Positions 11,701-23,872 of a stretch of 64,000 bases of DNA are shown piece after piece. The notes beneath the pieces are model-generated. The model ran no database searches and was not told the origin of the DNA. It saw only the letters and a program-made list of their open reading frames with translations. Source of the stretch: Istiophorus platypterus (Eukaryota > Chordata > Actinopteri > Istiophoriformes > Istiophoridae); contig CM029128.1 of assembly GCA_016859345.1 (NCBI GenBank), forward strand, positions 19,973,104 to 20,037,103, given 5' to 3'. Both the position numbers and the translations under genes were made by a program. The stretch's first letter is position 1. Every line of letters starts with the position of its first letter.

Positions 11701-14129
11701 CTGTCTCAAAAATGACAAAATCTCTTGGTTGTTTTATTCAGGTCACAGGCCCTTTCATAACTTTAAATCATCTGTGAATTTTACCAGTCTAGTAAGAGAA
11801 TTTAGCTCAATATATATACCTGGCAGCCCTACTTAGTAAAAACTCAAATACCAATGTTGTTCAGTAATTATAGGCTAAAGGCCACGCCACATTAAATTGC
11901 TTAAATCTGAGTTGAAGTTTCAAAAAATAAGACATACACTAAATTACGAATACTTAGTACTGATTTCGAATACGAAACTGGAAAAATATGAATTTCATTA
12001 GAGAAATACTCATCAAGAAAAGATATAGATAAAAAAAAAAAAATACTGGCAGGGGTTTTAAATTACATTTTCTTCTGGCAGTGGACATTTATAAAAATTA
12101 AACTTCTGATATCTAGAGGTGAAAGACCTGAAAAAGGCCTTTGATAGTTCATTTTGTCATTTTCTTATTATAGTATTATAGCAATTTTCTGTTGCACATC
12201 AACATTCATACTGATAATTTGTCTAAAATGTTTTAAAATTATTTTGTGTGGAAAAATGCTAATTTAAATTAATAGCATATACAGCAAAATGTACCAAATT
12301 TCAGATTTGTTGTGCTACTGATGTTGTACTTATCTCTGGTGTGTACCAAATGTATTTCTCCATTTAAATGGGGTTAGCTTTCATGAGAAAAGGGAGAAAT
12401 GATTCCTGTTTTTAACCATTGCCTGGAAAATAAAGGACAGGAGTGGCCATTTTGAATTCAACTCATTATTGCAGTAAAACTGGTACAGAGTAACAGATTA
12501 CAAAGCTCATGGCACAGTCACTGAAAAGAGAAATGAGGTGTGTATGTACAACAAGGAGGGAAAAGAAAAAAGTTAACATTTTGGCTAATAGAAACATCAG
12601 GGGTAACATAAAAATGAAGATACTGTAATTGGGAGATGACTTGATTATACAACAAAGAGAAAATATGAAATGAAGCATTGTAAAAATAACATTACTTAAA
12701 AAATACATTTAGCACTTACACTGACAGATTCAATCGTAGTGTTTAACCTAGGTCCAATTCAAAGCAGCTTTTCCTATAGACAAAAAGCTCAATTTTAATG
12801 TCAAACACTAAAAAGAAATGACTGAAACTGCCTTGCACATGGTCTGATATCTTTTTGGGGAAATAGCTGATAAGATTGATTGCTGACAAACTGCTTTTTT
12901 TATATTAGCAACACTCCAATCCTTTACAAAAATTTCATATATTAATATTGAATCAGGTGCTAAAGGTGTTTCGTTTAATCAACATTTACAAGCCATTTTG
13001 AAGGAAATAAATGCACAGGAGTCATAGTTTGCCCAATGTCTTTGGGGGGGGGGGTCAGTGTATGTGAGAGGTCTGTGGGAACCTCAGTTCAGTTATCATA
13101 ATTTAAGAAATTAAACACTAAGAAGTGCATCTTAGGGTTTGGTATTTTTTGTGTTTAATATTTAATTTGTATTTTTTTTTTTGTAAATGAATCCTTCTCA
13201 CAGCCCCAAAAATGGCTTGTTCCTGCTCTGACAGGATTGATTCTTGGTGCAATTAAAGACAAGAATTTAACTCACACCTCAGATGGTTGGCAACCAAATC
13301 CACATATAGTACTGAGCATCACTGACCGAAACTAAGATTGGCACCTGGCTACTGTAACTGGATGAATACAAACTCACTGAAACTCAAAACAAGTTCATCA
13401 TCATCGCCTCTTACTGGCAAGCCCTCACCCCACAGAGACCTCACAGAAAACGTTTTATGACTATTTACACAATTCTCTGCAAAAAATACAATTAAAAATG
13501 GTAATGTCATGAGGCATGGAGAATTAAAACAAATATCATATATCTTTTATGATTTATGATTCCTCCCTTAAACCCTCAAAAATGTTCCCCACAGATATAA
13601 ACAAAAGTTAAAAAAAAAAGAAAAAAAAAAAGATTTCAGAACTTTTGACCTCACTACATTTTCAATGTGACACATTTTTTCAACACACACTGAATTTTAC
13701 TTTTTCATCTTTTAACAAAAAAACCGATACAACATATTTCTAAAACACAAAATAACAACAGTCTACATGTAAAAATATAACTTTTACATACACAATTTCA
13801 AAATAATGGTAAAGTTTGCCATTTTGTTGCATACAATTTACAAATGTCTGTGTGTTGTTGCCTTGGATAGATAGCAGTGAATAGACTCGATGGAACTCCG
13901 GTCCCATTTTTGTCCTGCGCAGGTTGCCGTACTAGTCAGAGGGTGTTGTCACGGCAACAACAGATAACACGACAAAGTCAGTTGAAAATTTATAACACTG
14001 AGGGGCCTCGCCACCTTCTGCCAGGTCAGTCTCTGAGAAAATAATTCCTCCCCAAGCAAACACTCCTTTGCAAAAGAAAATAAAAAAATAACAGAAAACG
14101 GCACCCTCCTTATATATTGAATATATTTT
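8762..14129. other. Long AT-rich noncoding stretch (distal 3' UTR or flank)
   Basis: No coding sequence or complete transposon was recognised. There is a G run at 9181-9197, a G run near 13045-13053, and poly-A/T tracts at 13610-13632. The low repeat content and uniform AT-richness would fit a long 3' UTR continuing from tcf4, but nothing in the sequence proves transcription. Confidence 0.35.
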
Positions 14130-14151
14130 TGTACATTTATATATAGATTGA

Positions 14152-14157
14152 TTTATT
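14152..14157 (-). terminator. Candidate poly(A) signal for tcf4
   Basis: The plus strand reads TTTATT, i.e. AATAAA in the minus-strand transcript, within AT-rich sequence about 3.9 kb below the last exon start. A cleavage site 15-30 nt downstream would fall near 14125-14140. This is a motif match only. Confidence 0.3.
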
Positions 14158-14275
14158 CAAATAGATTCTTTTCCAGTTTCCGTGCCTTCCTGTTGATTGG
14201 GTTTTAACCGCGTCAAAATGACCACCGACAGAGAACAATGCTGTCGGATAGAGAATTGTATTGTCTTATTTTTTG

Positions 14276-14292
14276 TTTTGTTTTTTGTTTTG

Positions 14293-14323
<31 letters not shown>

Positions 14324-14400
14324 TTTTTTACATTTTCTGTAATAGACATGTAAACAAGAACAGACAAAGAAAAAGTAATAAGAGAAAAGATTCTTCTTAA

Positions 14401-14436
<36 letters not shown>
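14276..14436. repeat. (TTTTG)n and (GA)n simple repeats
   Basis: TTTTG pentamers run at about 14276-14328 and a GA dinucleotide run at about 14406-14436, separated by non-repetitive DNA, on the plus strand within the presumed tcf4 3' UTR. Confidence 0.9.
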
Positions 14437-14441
<5 letters not shown>

Positions 14442-14565
14442 AAAATCTGTTTTACAACATACAACCACACACTTTGTACTGAAGACTACATTGGCTTATG
14501 GACAAGCCGATCAAATATTGATAAAAAGCTGATAAGCTATAATACAGGGCTGGGGCCTGGAACAA

Positions 14566-14840
14566 TATGGAGGGACTTGGGGGGAACAGGACAGGGGGTG
14601 GAGGACTTGGGGGGAGGACTAGGACAGGGACTAGGACGGGGACTAGGATGGAGACTAGGACGGGGAGGACTAGGACAGGGACTAGGACGGGGAATAGGAT
14701 GGGGACTAGGACGGGGAGGACTAGGACAGGGACTAGGACGGGGACTAGGACGGGGAGGACTAGGACAGGGACTAGGACAGGGACTAGGATGGGGAGGACT
14801 AGGACGGGGACTAGGACAGGGAGGACTAGGACGGGGGCTT
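14566..14840. repeat. GGGACTAGGACG minisatellite (12- and 15-bp units)
   Basis: About 20 tandem units based on GGGACTAGGAC(A/G), interspersed with 15-bp units that carry an extra GGA (GGGAGGACTAGGAC). Because both unit lengths are multiples of three, several frames stay open, giving LGQGLGRG-type reading on plus and PVLVPVLV-type on minus. It sits in the presumed 3' UTR, and these frames look like repeat by-products, not genes. Confidence 0.95.
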
Positions 14841-17800
14841 GTCTTGCTAAATCAAGCGTCTGTCCCAATGGCTTAAAGCCAGAACACGCTGTCTACTTAC
14901 ATATAAGCGTACAGTACATTAAATACAGTTTTGTTTTTTTTTTGTTTTTTTTATCCAAAAAATACTTTTTTTTCCTTTTTAGCTTTTTTTAAATTCCCAG
15001 GTCTGGTAAAAAACCTGACTGCATAGAACCTAACGACTAAGAACAGGTTTCCCTAAGCTTGCATCCTATTAAAAGACCAGGTAAATGTCCTCCTCTGGTA
15101 ACTCGAATGATATGAACTCTAAAAAGGCACATTGGTAGAAGTGTGAATGTTCAAATTGCATCTGTGGGACCGCTTAGGTGGGGCAAGAGGGCTGGGGAGA
15201 GGGGCTAGGACTCTCATTCAGGGCTAATAAGGCTAGGGTCAGCAGAGAAAACAGTCCTGGGACTGGAGGTTAAACATAGGCCTGGACTGAGAAGGGTTCA
15301 AATCGTGGTGAGGGTGAAAGGGGGCTTTCAGATTGACACCAGAAAACAATGGACCCTGTTGTAGATATTCCAACTAGGCTTAAAGTTTTCTTCCTGACCT
15401 ATCTGATGCTGATGAATATGTTTGTTTCCACCTGGTTGCGGCCATGACTTTTGTCACTGCCAGTCCCATCCTATTCCTGATCCTGGCACTTTCCCAATCA
15501 CGAAGGTCATAGAACATCTACCCGCAGGGTAAGTCTAAGCAAAGGGGGCAACGCTGATCTGATTTGAGTTGACTCAAATAAGCATATTTGTGGAAACATT
15601 CTGAGTTTTCATGCGTCTCGAGCAAACTAAGATGATCAAACAGAAACATTTGTTCTTTCGCTCAGCTGCCTCATTCGTATAGCTATCCAATCATAAAGCT
15701 GATAACTGGCAGCGACTTTTTGCTAATATTTCTCCCAGTTCCTGTCCACTACTGATGTCTAGTTTTCATGTACTGAACAGTCCAAACACTCCTCTTCTCT
15801 AATCCCATTGGAAATGTAGGATTCCTGATCAGATTTGAGCTTCTACAGCGACAGACACCTCAACAAATGACATAGACTCATCTCTTATTTTGCGAAACAT
15901 TAAGTGTCAACCAGGAAACCCCCCTCAAGGTTGGTGCTTGGGGCAGGGGTGCAGTCTGAAGTTTGGGTTAAAGGTTTAGGGTAATGATTGGACAGACACT
16001 AAACCAGAGAGAATGAGAGAATCTAATGAATCCAATACAGGAATGCTTTGATCACTGCTGCTTGGCCCCCAGAAAAAAATATACACACCTAACCCCAATG
16101 ATTGTTTCCTTGCTCCCCCTGCAGCATTATCACCACTGAGACCTCTGGATTCTGTTTTTCTCTCCCTCAAGCTCAAACTCCTGGAATGATGGCCCACCTC
16201 AATCCTGCCTTCCCCTTCAGTGACTCCCCCATCTCCTGTAGTTCAGGCCTTCAGGACATCTGGAGCACTCAGTTCAAGTACAGAGACTGTGAATTAGGGA
16301 ATGTGCTAAACATGGAATAGAATTCACTTCAGTGCTCAGTCCAGCCCTCTTTCCTCTCACCCACCCTCCATCTAACTGTATTTTCTTTCATCTGTCCATC
16401 CTCTCAATTATCTGCCCAGTAATCCTTAAATTTCAGGACCAGTTTGAACACCAGTCTCAAACTCTGCCTGCTCCGCAGTTGGGATGCTGTTGAATATCAG
16501 ACAGAGAACTTGGATTTGATGTTTGCTTTCCTTTTTCTCATTTTTTGCATCGACACTGCAAACCTTCAACAACAATCTCAGATGAAGATGTCAAGAAAAG
16601 CCATGCCTTTCTGCCACATTTAGAAGTACACTTTTGCATTACAGCAGGATTCTTGTTCCCTGTCTTTCTCCTCTAATCCCTCTATCATTAATAATTTAAA
16701 CACCCCAAAACCTCTGGAGTCACTCATTGATTGATTGTTTAATTGATTCAGTGATTGTGTCTCTCAATACTCTCTTCTCCCAGTAGATACACACGGGCCA
16801 TTTGGGAACAACTGTCGAGGGTTTTTGTATTTGTGTTCACACTACAAACTTATAAGTTAATACAATTTTGCAGTCTGAAGAAAGTCAATGTGGCTATTAG
16901 CATGAAACACAAATAAAAATAGATAAACATAAATGTTCATATTTGTTTTACACTTACAATCTAAATGTTTAGGAGGGAATGAAGAGAAGAAGAGGAGGAA
17001 CATGCTGCCTCCTTTTTCTTGTTTTGCCCCACTAGTTTCTAGCCATCTATGATAGTCAAAAAGCATTTGTGAACTTAGTTTTTGTTCAGATGACTTAACA
17101 ATTTAAGCATCTCCAAAAAGCAGGAAGTCACACAGATTTTGCTAATCTCTTCTCATTTTAATATATACTTAAAGGTGTGTGGTTCGCGCGGGGATGTATG
17201 GGTGTGCAGCCTGCTTAATTGATACTTCATGGAAATTTCTTGTTCTTTTTTTAGTTTGTTTGCTTTACCTCTCCGTGTGTATCTATCTGACTGGTTTTCA
17301 TCCAAGAGGAGATCAGGCACAGCTTCATCCACAGTGTGGCGTTAGATTGCCATTCAGTCAGAGATGCGCTGGGGCTGCGTTCAACAACAGCTGCGCAATT
17401 TGCTTTTTAAAAAAAATCTCTTTAAACACTTTGTGATATGTTTTGTTCCATTCTGAACAACCCTCTCCAACCTCTAACCTCCTCACTGCTGCATCCGCTT
17501 GAACTTTTTTTAAAACAAGTTTTTCATCATTTTTTCCTTTTCTCATATATATATATTTACTATATATATATATTTATATATATATAGAACCCTTTTGTTC
17601 TTTAAAACTGGGAATGCTGATAAAACAAGTATTACAAGAAGAATTTCTTGGAGGATGTGATTCCAATGAATTTGTCCACTTCGTTTGAAAAAGATCCCAC
17701 AAACTGTCACTTTGTAGCAGCCATGTTAAAGTGGCCGTTCTAACGTCTCCACAAAGTACTATCCAGTTCACTTTAGCTGGAGATGCAAAGTGACGAGAGC

Positions 17801-18020
17801 GATTAATGTGACTCTGCAGTTTTTTTTTCTCAACAGAAGAAGGAGACAAAGGCGAAGAGGAGGATCAGAGATGACAGACGAGAGGAGAGAAAGAGGCTGA
17901 TCTGATTGGTCAGGCTGAAGCAACAACGGGTTTGATCGATTGCTGGGTTGTCATGGAAACGTGTCAGAGGAAGTGGTCACTCATCATCTTGATGAACTCT
18001 GGCACCTTAGACCTGGAGGG

Positions 18021-20431
18021 ACAAATAAAGTGATAAAGGAAGGGGGATTAGAAATGAAATAATACACTGCACATACAAACATGCACATGGAAAAAATTCT
18101 TTACTTTAACTCCAAAGCCCTTCTAGTGGCCCTTAGTGGTCGTAGTTTTTATTACACCCCGCAATAACATTAGATCTAAAATTATGAAGTGGTCCTGTCA
18201 TTTTTGAAAAAAGTCAAGGAGTGGCGAAAATAGAAATCTGGGCAGCAAGGGTGTGCTCAATAAAATCCAAGGCTACATCCAGTTGGGATGTTTGTATCTC
18301 TGTTGTACATGTGGATATGTTGTGCTGGTGGTGACGATACTGGAAAGGTTACGTTGAAATTAGGATTCATCCTCAGTTGATCATGAATTTCAAAAGCGAA
18401 TTTCATGATATTATGCTCAGTAGTTCTTGAGATTACTTTCTCCAGACCTGTCTTGGTCTGGCTAGTGTTAGAAAGATGCTCCTTTTTGGTGCATTCACAC
18501 ACAAAATAATTTGTCAACATTAGTTGTTGCCAAGCAGAAACACAATGACCAAAGTAAAATGATACAAATTAATACCATCACTTCAAAATATCCAGTGAAC
18601 TATGTCATACATTTTGGGTGTTGCAGTTTGCTGAATGCACCAACAAGGAGAATCTCCAGTTTCCTGAATTATCTGTGACTGTGACAATGTCAAACATATA
18701 GTAACATAAGTTCCCTATTGTTGACAGAGGTTATTTTCCTAGAAAACCAGTTTCCTTGAAACCAGTGGCTGCTTGAAATAAAGGAAGTAAAATTAAACAC
18801 TGATTTCTGATTTGGAAAATGATAGTCAGGAAGGTATGATTTTCTACTAAGAAAACAGTGAAGCATCCGTTTGGAGGGATGTATATTTTTAGGACAAATC
18901 TTCACTAAGTTCACAGACAAATCTGTAGGTACTAATGGCACCCAGCTATGCTAAATGCAGAGTGAGGAAGCTTCCTTAGGCCACAGATTTTGGTACTTTT
19001 GGCCCACTTCCTTGTACAGAATGATTAATGTGTCGAGAAATAATCTGAAATGACCTAAAACTTGCATTACTCTATTTCTCTCACTGTAAAGCTTTTTCAG
19101 TTAAGAAACCATGTGTGGGTTTGTCTTTGTGATACCCTAACACTACAGAAAATTAGAAAACAAGTTGAATTTCACATTTAAATCGCTACATAGGTAACAT
19201 GCAAACACAAATACAATTCGACTGTTAAGGGAAAGCAAAGTTCGAGAGTAAAGAAACACAAATGACACATTTTCAGTCAAAAACAGCAATAAATACAGTC
19301 AGACATTAAAGACATTAAAATCACACTTACTGCCAATCTGTTGTTAAAATGTACCCAGACCAGACAGAAACTAACTCTTGTTCTGGCTTCTGTTTTTTTG
19401 CAGCCACAGTATCATCAGCTCTGCCAGACTTTAACTGTCAGGAGCTGAACGAACGTTGCTTTACAAATCAATTCAATGAATGGGGCAAATATTATCTAAA
19501 TGACAATTTATCTGCATGTTGTCTGTGTAAGTTTTAACCCCTTTTTTGGCATCAGAGTGACAGTAGCAGCAATGACAACACAACTGGATGCTTTTGTTTA
19601 TTTAGCATCTTTAGCTTCATAGAGATACCATCCAAACAATAAAATGTAAAGTAAAAGCCATATTTGGATTGATGATCTTTTAACAGATCTATCTAAATAT
19701 TTTACCAATAAAATTCCCCCCCAAAATTAAGTTCCTCATAAAATGAGGAAATAAAACGTTATACAATTCAATTTAAATATGAACATATCTGCTTTTTGTA
19801 AGCCTTTATTAATCCAGGAAAATTTCATTGTGAGCAGTGCTCAATTTGTTTTGTGCTTTTATTTTGAAACTTGGAAATCGCACAGGAAGTGTTGTCTCTC
19901 AATCAGTATTTTCCGTTTGACTGCTTAGTGCAGCTGTTGCCAATAAAACTGATCAATTTATATATATATTATTAATCAAGATAGAATGAGATTTCAAATA
20001 GCATCTTTTCAGTTGTATTGTCTTTTGGCTACTATATTTCTGTTCTGCAGGAAGCAAATGGTAAAAAAAAATACACAAACAACACATTAATGGATATAAG
20101 AAAATTGATGGATGACTGATAACCTATCCATCCTTTGGGATAACTTTTGACCCTAAAAACAGGGTCAGTTGATTCATTGGAAGCCAAAATGTAACAACAT
20201 TAAAATTTTATAAATATATACTAGTAACCTCATCCTATTTTCATGGGAGGTATGTTTTGTTTGCCTGTAATTTCCTGTTTAATGGTAAGTGATAGTATTT
20301 TTAAAATGATTAAAGTTTCCGGACTGGTTCCTGAATTAGGATTCTTTGGTTTGAGTTAAAGGTACAACAGCAGATTAGTTTATAAGTGAAATCTTCTGAC
20401 CATTCAGGGGGGGAGGAGATGTTGCTGCGTT
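18021..20431 (-). other. tcf4 last intron (or alternative UTR)
   Basis: No exon was recognised. The repeat motif GCTGAATGCACCAACAAGGA occurs at 18631-18650; it matches the terminal sequence of the MITE pair at 33416-33846. Confidence 0.5.
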
Positions 20432-20583
20432 TTACATTTGTCCCATGGGGTTCGACCCATCGCCCATGGCGGCAGCGGCATGGTGTGCGGCAGCCAGTGA
20501 GAGGGGAGTCCCGTCCGACGTCACGGTCACCTTCTCCTCCTCGCGGCGCTTCAGACAGGCTGCCTTGGGGTTCAGGTTCCGCT
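20432..20583 (-). CDS. tcf4: tcf4 terminal coding exon with stop
   Basis: After the acceptor ctcccag|AG at 20583, this exon encodes (E)RNLNPKAACLKRREEEK, then VTVTSDGTPLSLAAAHHAAA and AAMGDGSNPMGQM, followed by TAA at 20434-20432. The RNLNPKAACLKRREEEK block is the conserved E-protein segment C-terminal to helix 2, and ...GDxSNxMGQM is the TCF4 terminus. The HHAAAAA stretch is longer than the mammalian PHPG. The stop overlaps a potential donor (CAAAT|GTAAAA); if that donor were used with the acceptor at 18020, the frame would continue for 15 more residues. Confidence 0.95.
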
Positions 20584-22027
20584 CTGGGAGGAGAAGGAAA
20601 TCAAAGGAGACTTATTGGTAATATTATTATTATGAAAAATGTCTTTTGACTGTGTTTTGTGTCTTTTTCTCTTTCTTTTCAGAGAGGTGTTTCTTTCAGT
20701 TGGATCACTAATTCAGTAGTGAGACTGAAGCCAAAGAGCCTAAAATTACAGCCAGGGTCAACACAATCAACAGGTGTCAGTGCTTCCCTCTCCTGGAGCT
20801 GCTGCAGCACTACATGTGCTGGCAGTCTCATTTAACCTCTTGAACCCTGATTTTCACTTATGATATTTTCCTAAAGCAGCTTAATGGCACATTTCTCACA
20901 CTTTATGATAGAACTGTTCTGACTCTTGATTGGAATTATATGATATCTCCATAAATTGAAATATTCAAAACCAAGACTCCCATTTTTTTAAAATAGCTGA
21001 ACCATTACATTAAATGGAAACATTCAAGAAATGTTCTGCATTATTTTAGACACATTTCCTCAAAATGGCAGAGAGAGCTGGCTGTTTGCAACTTTCAAAA
21101 CCTTGACTAGAATTTAGAATATAATTCTGTGAGTTTCAACAAAGCTTAGCTGTTCATAATGTGTTTGAAAAGACGGCTTGGGCAGTATTTAAAAAGGTAA
21201 ATGTAAATTGTTTCTAAAACTTATCAGCCCTTTAGAAAGCAGCATCTATAATACTGGTATCTAACTGAAACCTCACTTAATCTTAACAAACAATACACTG
21301 TAAAAGAAACATGTCAAGAAAAGAAAAAAAACCCACACTATTTTCCTCAAACAGCTATAGTGTTTTAAAATCTAAATAAACTACAGCGTGTGTGTTCATG
21401 GAAATGAGGGAACATGTCACTCAGTGAAACAGTGTGGCTGAGTGGTGTGTCTTTAACAGTTTTTGGAAAATGGACCCGAACTAGATACATTAGGCTTTAA
21501 ATCCACAGATAATACTAAAATCCTCTGTTTTTGGTCTTTTATGGGATTTGTTGACAATAAGAAAAAGAATGAATGTTATCAGTATAATTCTTTAAGAATG
21601 TCAACGCAGCTACAGTTGCTTGTTGCAAACAGAAGAGTAGAAATTAAAAAAAAAAAAAAAACACATAGGCAAGAAATGTCACATTTTTACCATATTTGTT
21701 CCTGAGTAAATTATCATATCGTTTCATTAATAGGACTAATTAGACTAATTCACAAAAAGAAACTATCCATGTTCATAATTTTTTAAAATGTACGAATGTA
21801 AAATGAGCCTATACTTTATTTATTATCTCCATATACAGTAGATGTCAGTTGGACCACATGGACCACAAGATACAGTACTATATATTGGTGATGTGATCAT
21901 ATCTAGGGAGTTTGTCTGTTTTAGTGAACAAACAGTTTAGTCACTATTTCTGCCAAAAAGAAAGAAATCTCAACAACTGTTGTTAGTTATTGAGGTTGAA
22001 AATCATATGTCCTCATACGGAACCGAC
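20584..22027 (-). other. tcf4 intron between bHLH and terminal exons
   Basis: AT-rich intronic DNA with a short A run at 21646-21661. No other feature was recognised. Confidence 0.7.
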
Positions 22028-22257
22028 CTCTGACTTGTTGCTCCAGACTGAGGATGACGGCCACGGCCTGGTGCAGGATCAGTAACTTGGTCTGAGGCTT
22101 GTCACTCTTCAGGTGTAGCTGGACCATCCTGCCCAGCTCCTTGAAAGCCTCGTTGATGTCGCGGACACGCAGGCGCTCACGTGCGTTGTTTGCCATCCTC
22201 CGTTCCCTCTCTCTCTCCATCTTTTGCTCTGGAGACAGGTCCTCATCATCATTGTTG
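22028..22257 (-). CDS. tcf4: tcf4 bHLH domain exon
   Basis: This 230-nt exon encodes 76 full codons from NNDDEDLSPEQK to LEQQVR. The basic region (RERRMANNARERLRVRDINE) includes the NARER core, whose Glu and Arg contact the E-box. Helix 1 is AFKELGRMVQLHL, the loop is KSDKPQ, and helix 2 is TKLLILHQAVAVILSLEQQV. MVQLHLKSDKPQ distinguishes TCF4 from TCF3 (MCQLHLNSEKPQ) and TCF12 (MCQLHLKSEKPQ). The acceptor is caccatag|CAAC at 22257. The donor is GTCAGAG|GTCGGT at 22028. Compared with the mammalian KAEREKERR, the lead-in reads KMERERERR, a conservative change. Mutations in this exon cause Pitt-Hopkins syndrome in humans. Confidence 0.98.
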
Positions 22258-23454
22258 CTATGGTGACCAATGATGAGGACAAGGAAGAGAGAAAGAGAGA
22301 ACACGGGGGATGAGAATAGGACAAGAGCAGCAGGGGACAGATTTGAGGATGAAATATATTTCTATATTAAATATATTTCTTTGTATAGTCTAATAATAAT
22401 ATAAACCTGCAGTAGATGAGCTGTGATTGTACAACTTGCTGACTTTTATGAAATGATTCATCAAGTGACAAAATAACTAGGAAAAAGGCGATGATATCAA
22501 TTAGAAATAGGGCATAGACAGTGTGTCACAAAGAATAGAATGCTTTCCGTTTTTGTCCACTTTTTAAGGGAGTTTTGTGACTTTCTTTGTGTATAAGAAT
22601 GAAATGAATCATTTTACTACAGTCAAAGATTAAGAGACGTAAACATTAATTTAAATTTATTGACTGGACCATATTTCCTTTCATTTTTGTTTTAGCACAA
22701 ATCATTAAGCTTAAACAGTTAAAAGAAAAGTTCAATTTATCACAGTTGAGATTGTTTTGACATGCATAGCGGAAGGGTATTTCATAATTTTTTAGCTGGT
22801 AAGATGTCAGATTTCTTTTTGATGGCTTGTGTGGTGATTCAGTGCAGCCAATCACAGAATGCATGTATTTTAACTGACTCTTTTACTGTCTCTGCACAAT
22901 ATGATTATAACCATTATAACTTAAGGGTCTCTCAGGGTCAGTTAATACTGGTATTTAAGACCCAACACCTCACTGACCCACTAATTATTTATAATGTACA
23001 AGCATTGCTTATTCTGCAATGAGTTCTAACGTACCTGCTTACATCTCTCTCTACATCTCTTAGAAATTCATACATAGTTTATAATACAATATGGTATGAT
23101 AACAGAATTTGTCTTAATGTGCTCAAAACACGGTAATGCAATATTTCTTCATCCTAAACACAGAGTCACAATGGAGACTCTTTGGATTTAGTCATACTAT
23201 TACACTATGCAGGATTTTCTGTGGATCTGATATCTGGATGCATATCAGATCCATTAAAATCATAATAATGATAGGAACCCTAATTACAATTATCATAGCA
23301 TTGATAAGTTATGCATCAGAGCTCTTGAAAATTTTTAGCATAACTACATCAAGCTACTGCTGCAACATAGAGTAAAGTAGGGTGGTTGAACTACATAGGT
23401 AACCTTGTACCGGACTGTTTTTCTCTGCATCCTTATCGGTGGTGAAGGTGGCTT

Positions 23455-23560
23455 TTTACCAACTCCCTCTAAAAGCTTGGTTAAACTATTTGCACATATG
23501 CAGCAGTACCCCCCTACACTTGCAAACAGACATTGACGTGTAAAATCAGCAGAGTTCTCC
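23455..23560 (+). repeat. Dispersed repeat copy, related to 31690-31800
   Basis: CTCCCTCTA, CATATGCAG, and AAACAGACATTGACGTGTAAAATC align in order with CTCCCTCTAGAGG, CATATATGCAG, and AAACAGACTTTGATGTGTAAAATC at 31690-31790. The two copies are clearly homologous. The family is not named. Confidence 0.55.
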
Positions 23561-23779
23561 TTTAACTATTGCTGGTGATGGTGACCAGAGGTTAAGAGAA
23601 AATGCAGAAAATGGATGTGTCACACAAAGTCAACATAATGAGCAAAGGTATAATGAACAGCACATAACCAGCTGGCCACAAGTTTGCTGCTTCACACCAG
23701 GGTACATTCCCAAACCCTTTACCACAGCAGGGGCAACATTTTCATCTATATTTCTTATCTTCATCAGCCAAACCGTTTG

Positions 23780-23826
23780 CATCATCATCATCATCATCAT
23801 CATTGTTGCCGTTGTTGTCATCGTCG

Positions 23827-23872
<46 letters not shown>
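23780..23872. repeat. (CAT)n trinucleotide repeat
   Basis: About 25 CAT/ATC units interrupted by a TTGTTGCCGTTGTTGTC segment, intronic in tcf4. Confidence 0.95.

Larger units (their letters stand above)
14130..18020 (-). other. tcf4: Probable final tcf4 exon / 3' UTR
   Basis: A good acceptor on the minus strand (cactttatttgtccctccag) is followed at 18020 by GTCTAAGGTGCCAGAG..., with GACCACTTCCT about 40 nt on. From memory, the human TCF4 last exon is noncoding and begins with a similar GTCCAAGTTGCCA...GACCACTTCC, which supports orthology. No long minus-strand frame follows. Its first 48 bases could instead encode SKVPEFIKMMSDHFL* if joined in phase to an AT|GTAAAA donor in the previous exon. 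The lower end is uncertain: AATAAA on the minus strand occurs at 14157-14152 and again at 8761-8756. The stretch holds (TA)n at about 17545-17586, a 12/15-bp minisatellite, (GA)n and (TTTTG)n runs. Confidence 0.6.

Noticed and set aside
14452..14992. Long open frames of LGQGLGRG or PVLVPVLV type
   Set aside because: They are produced by a minisatellite whose units are multiples of three; all frames stay open and there is no homology.
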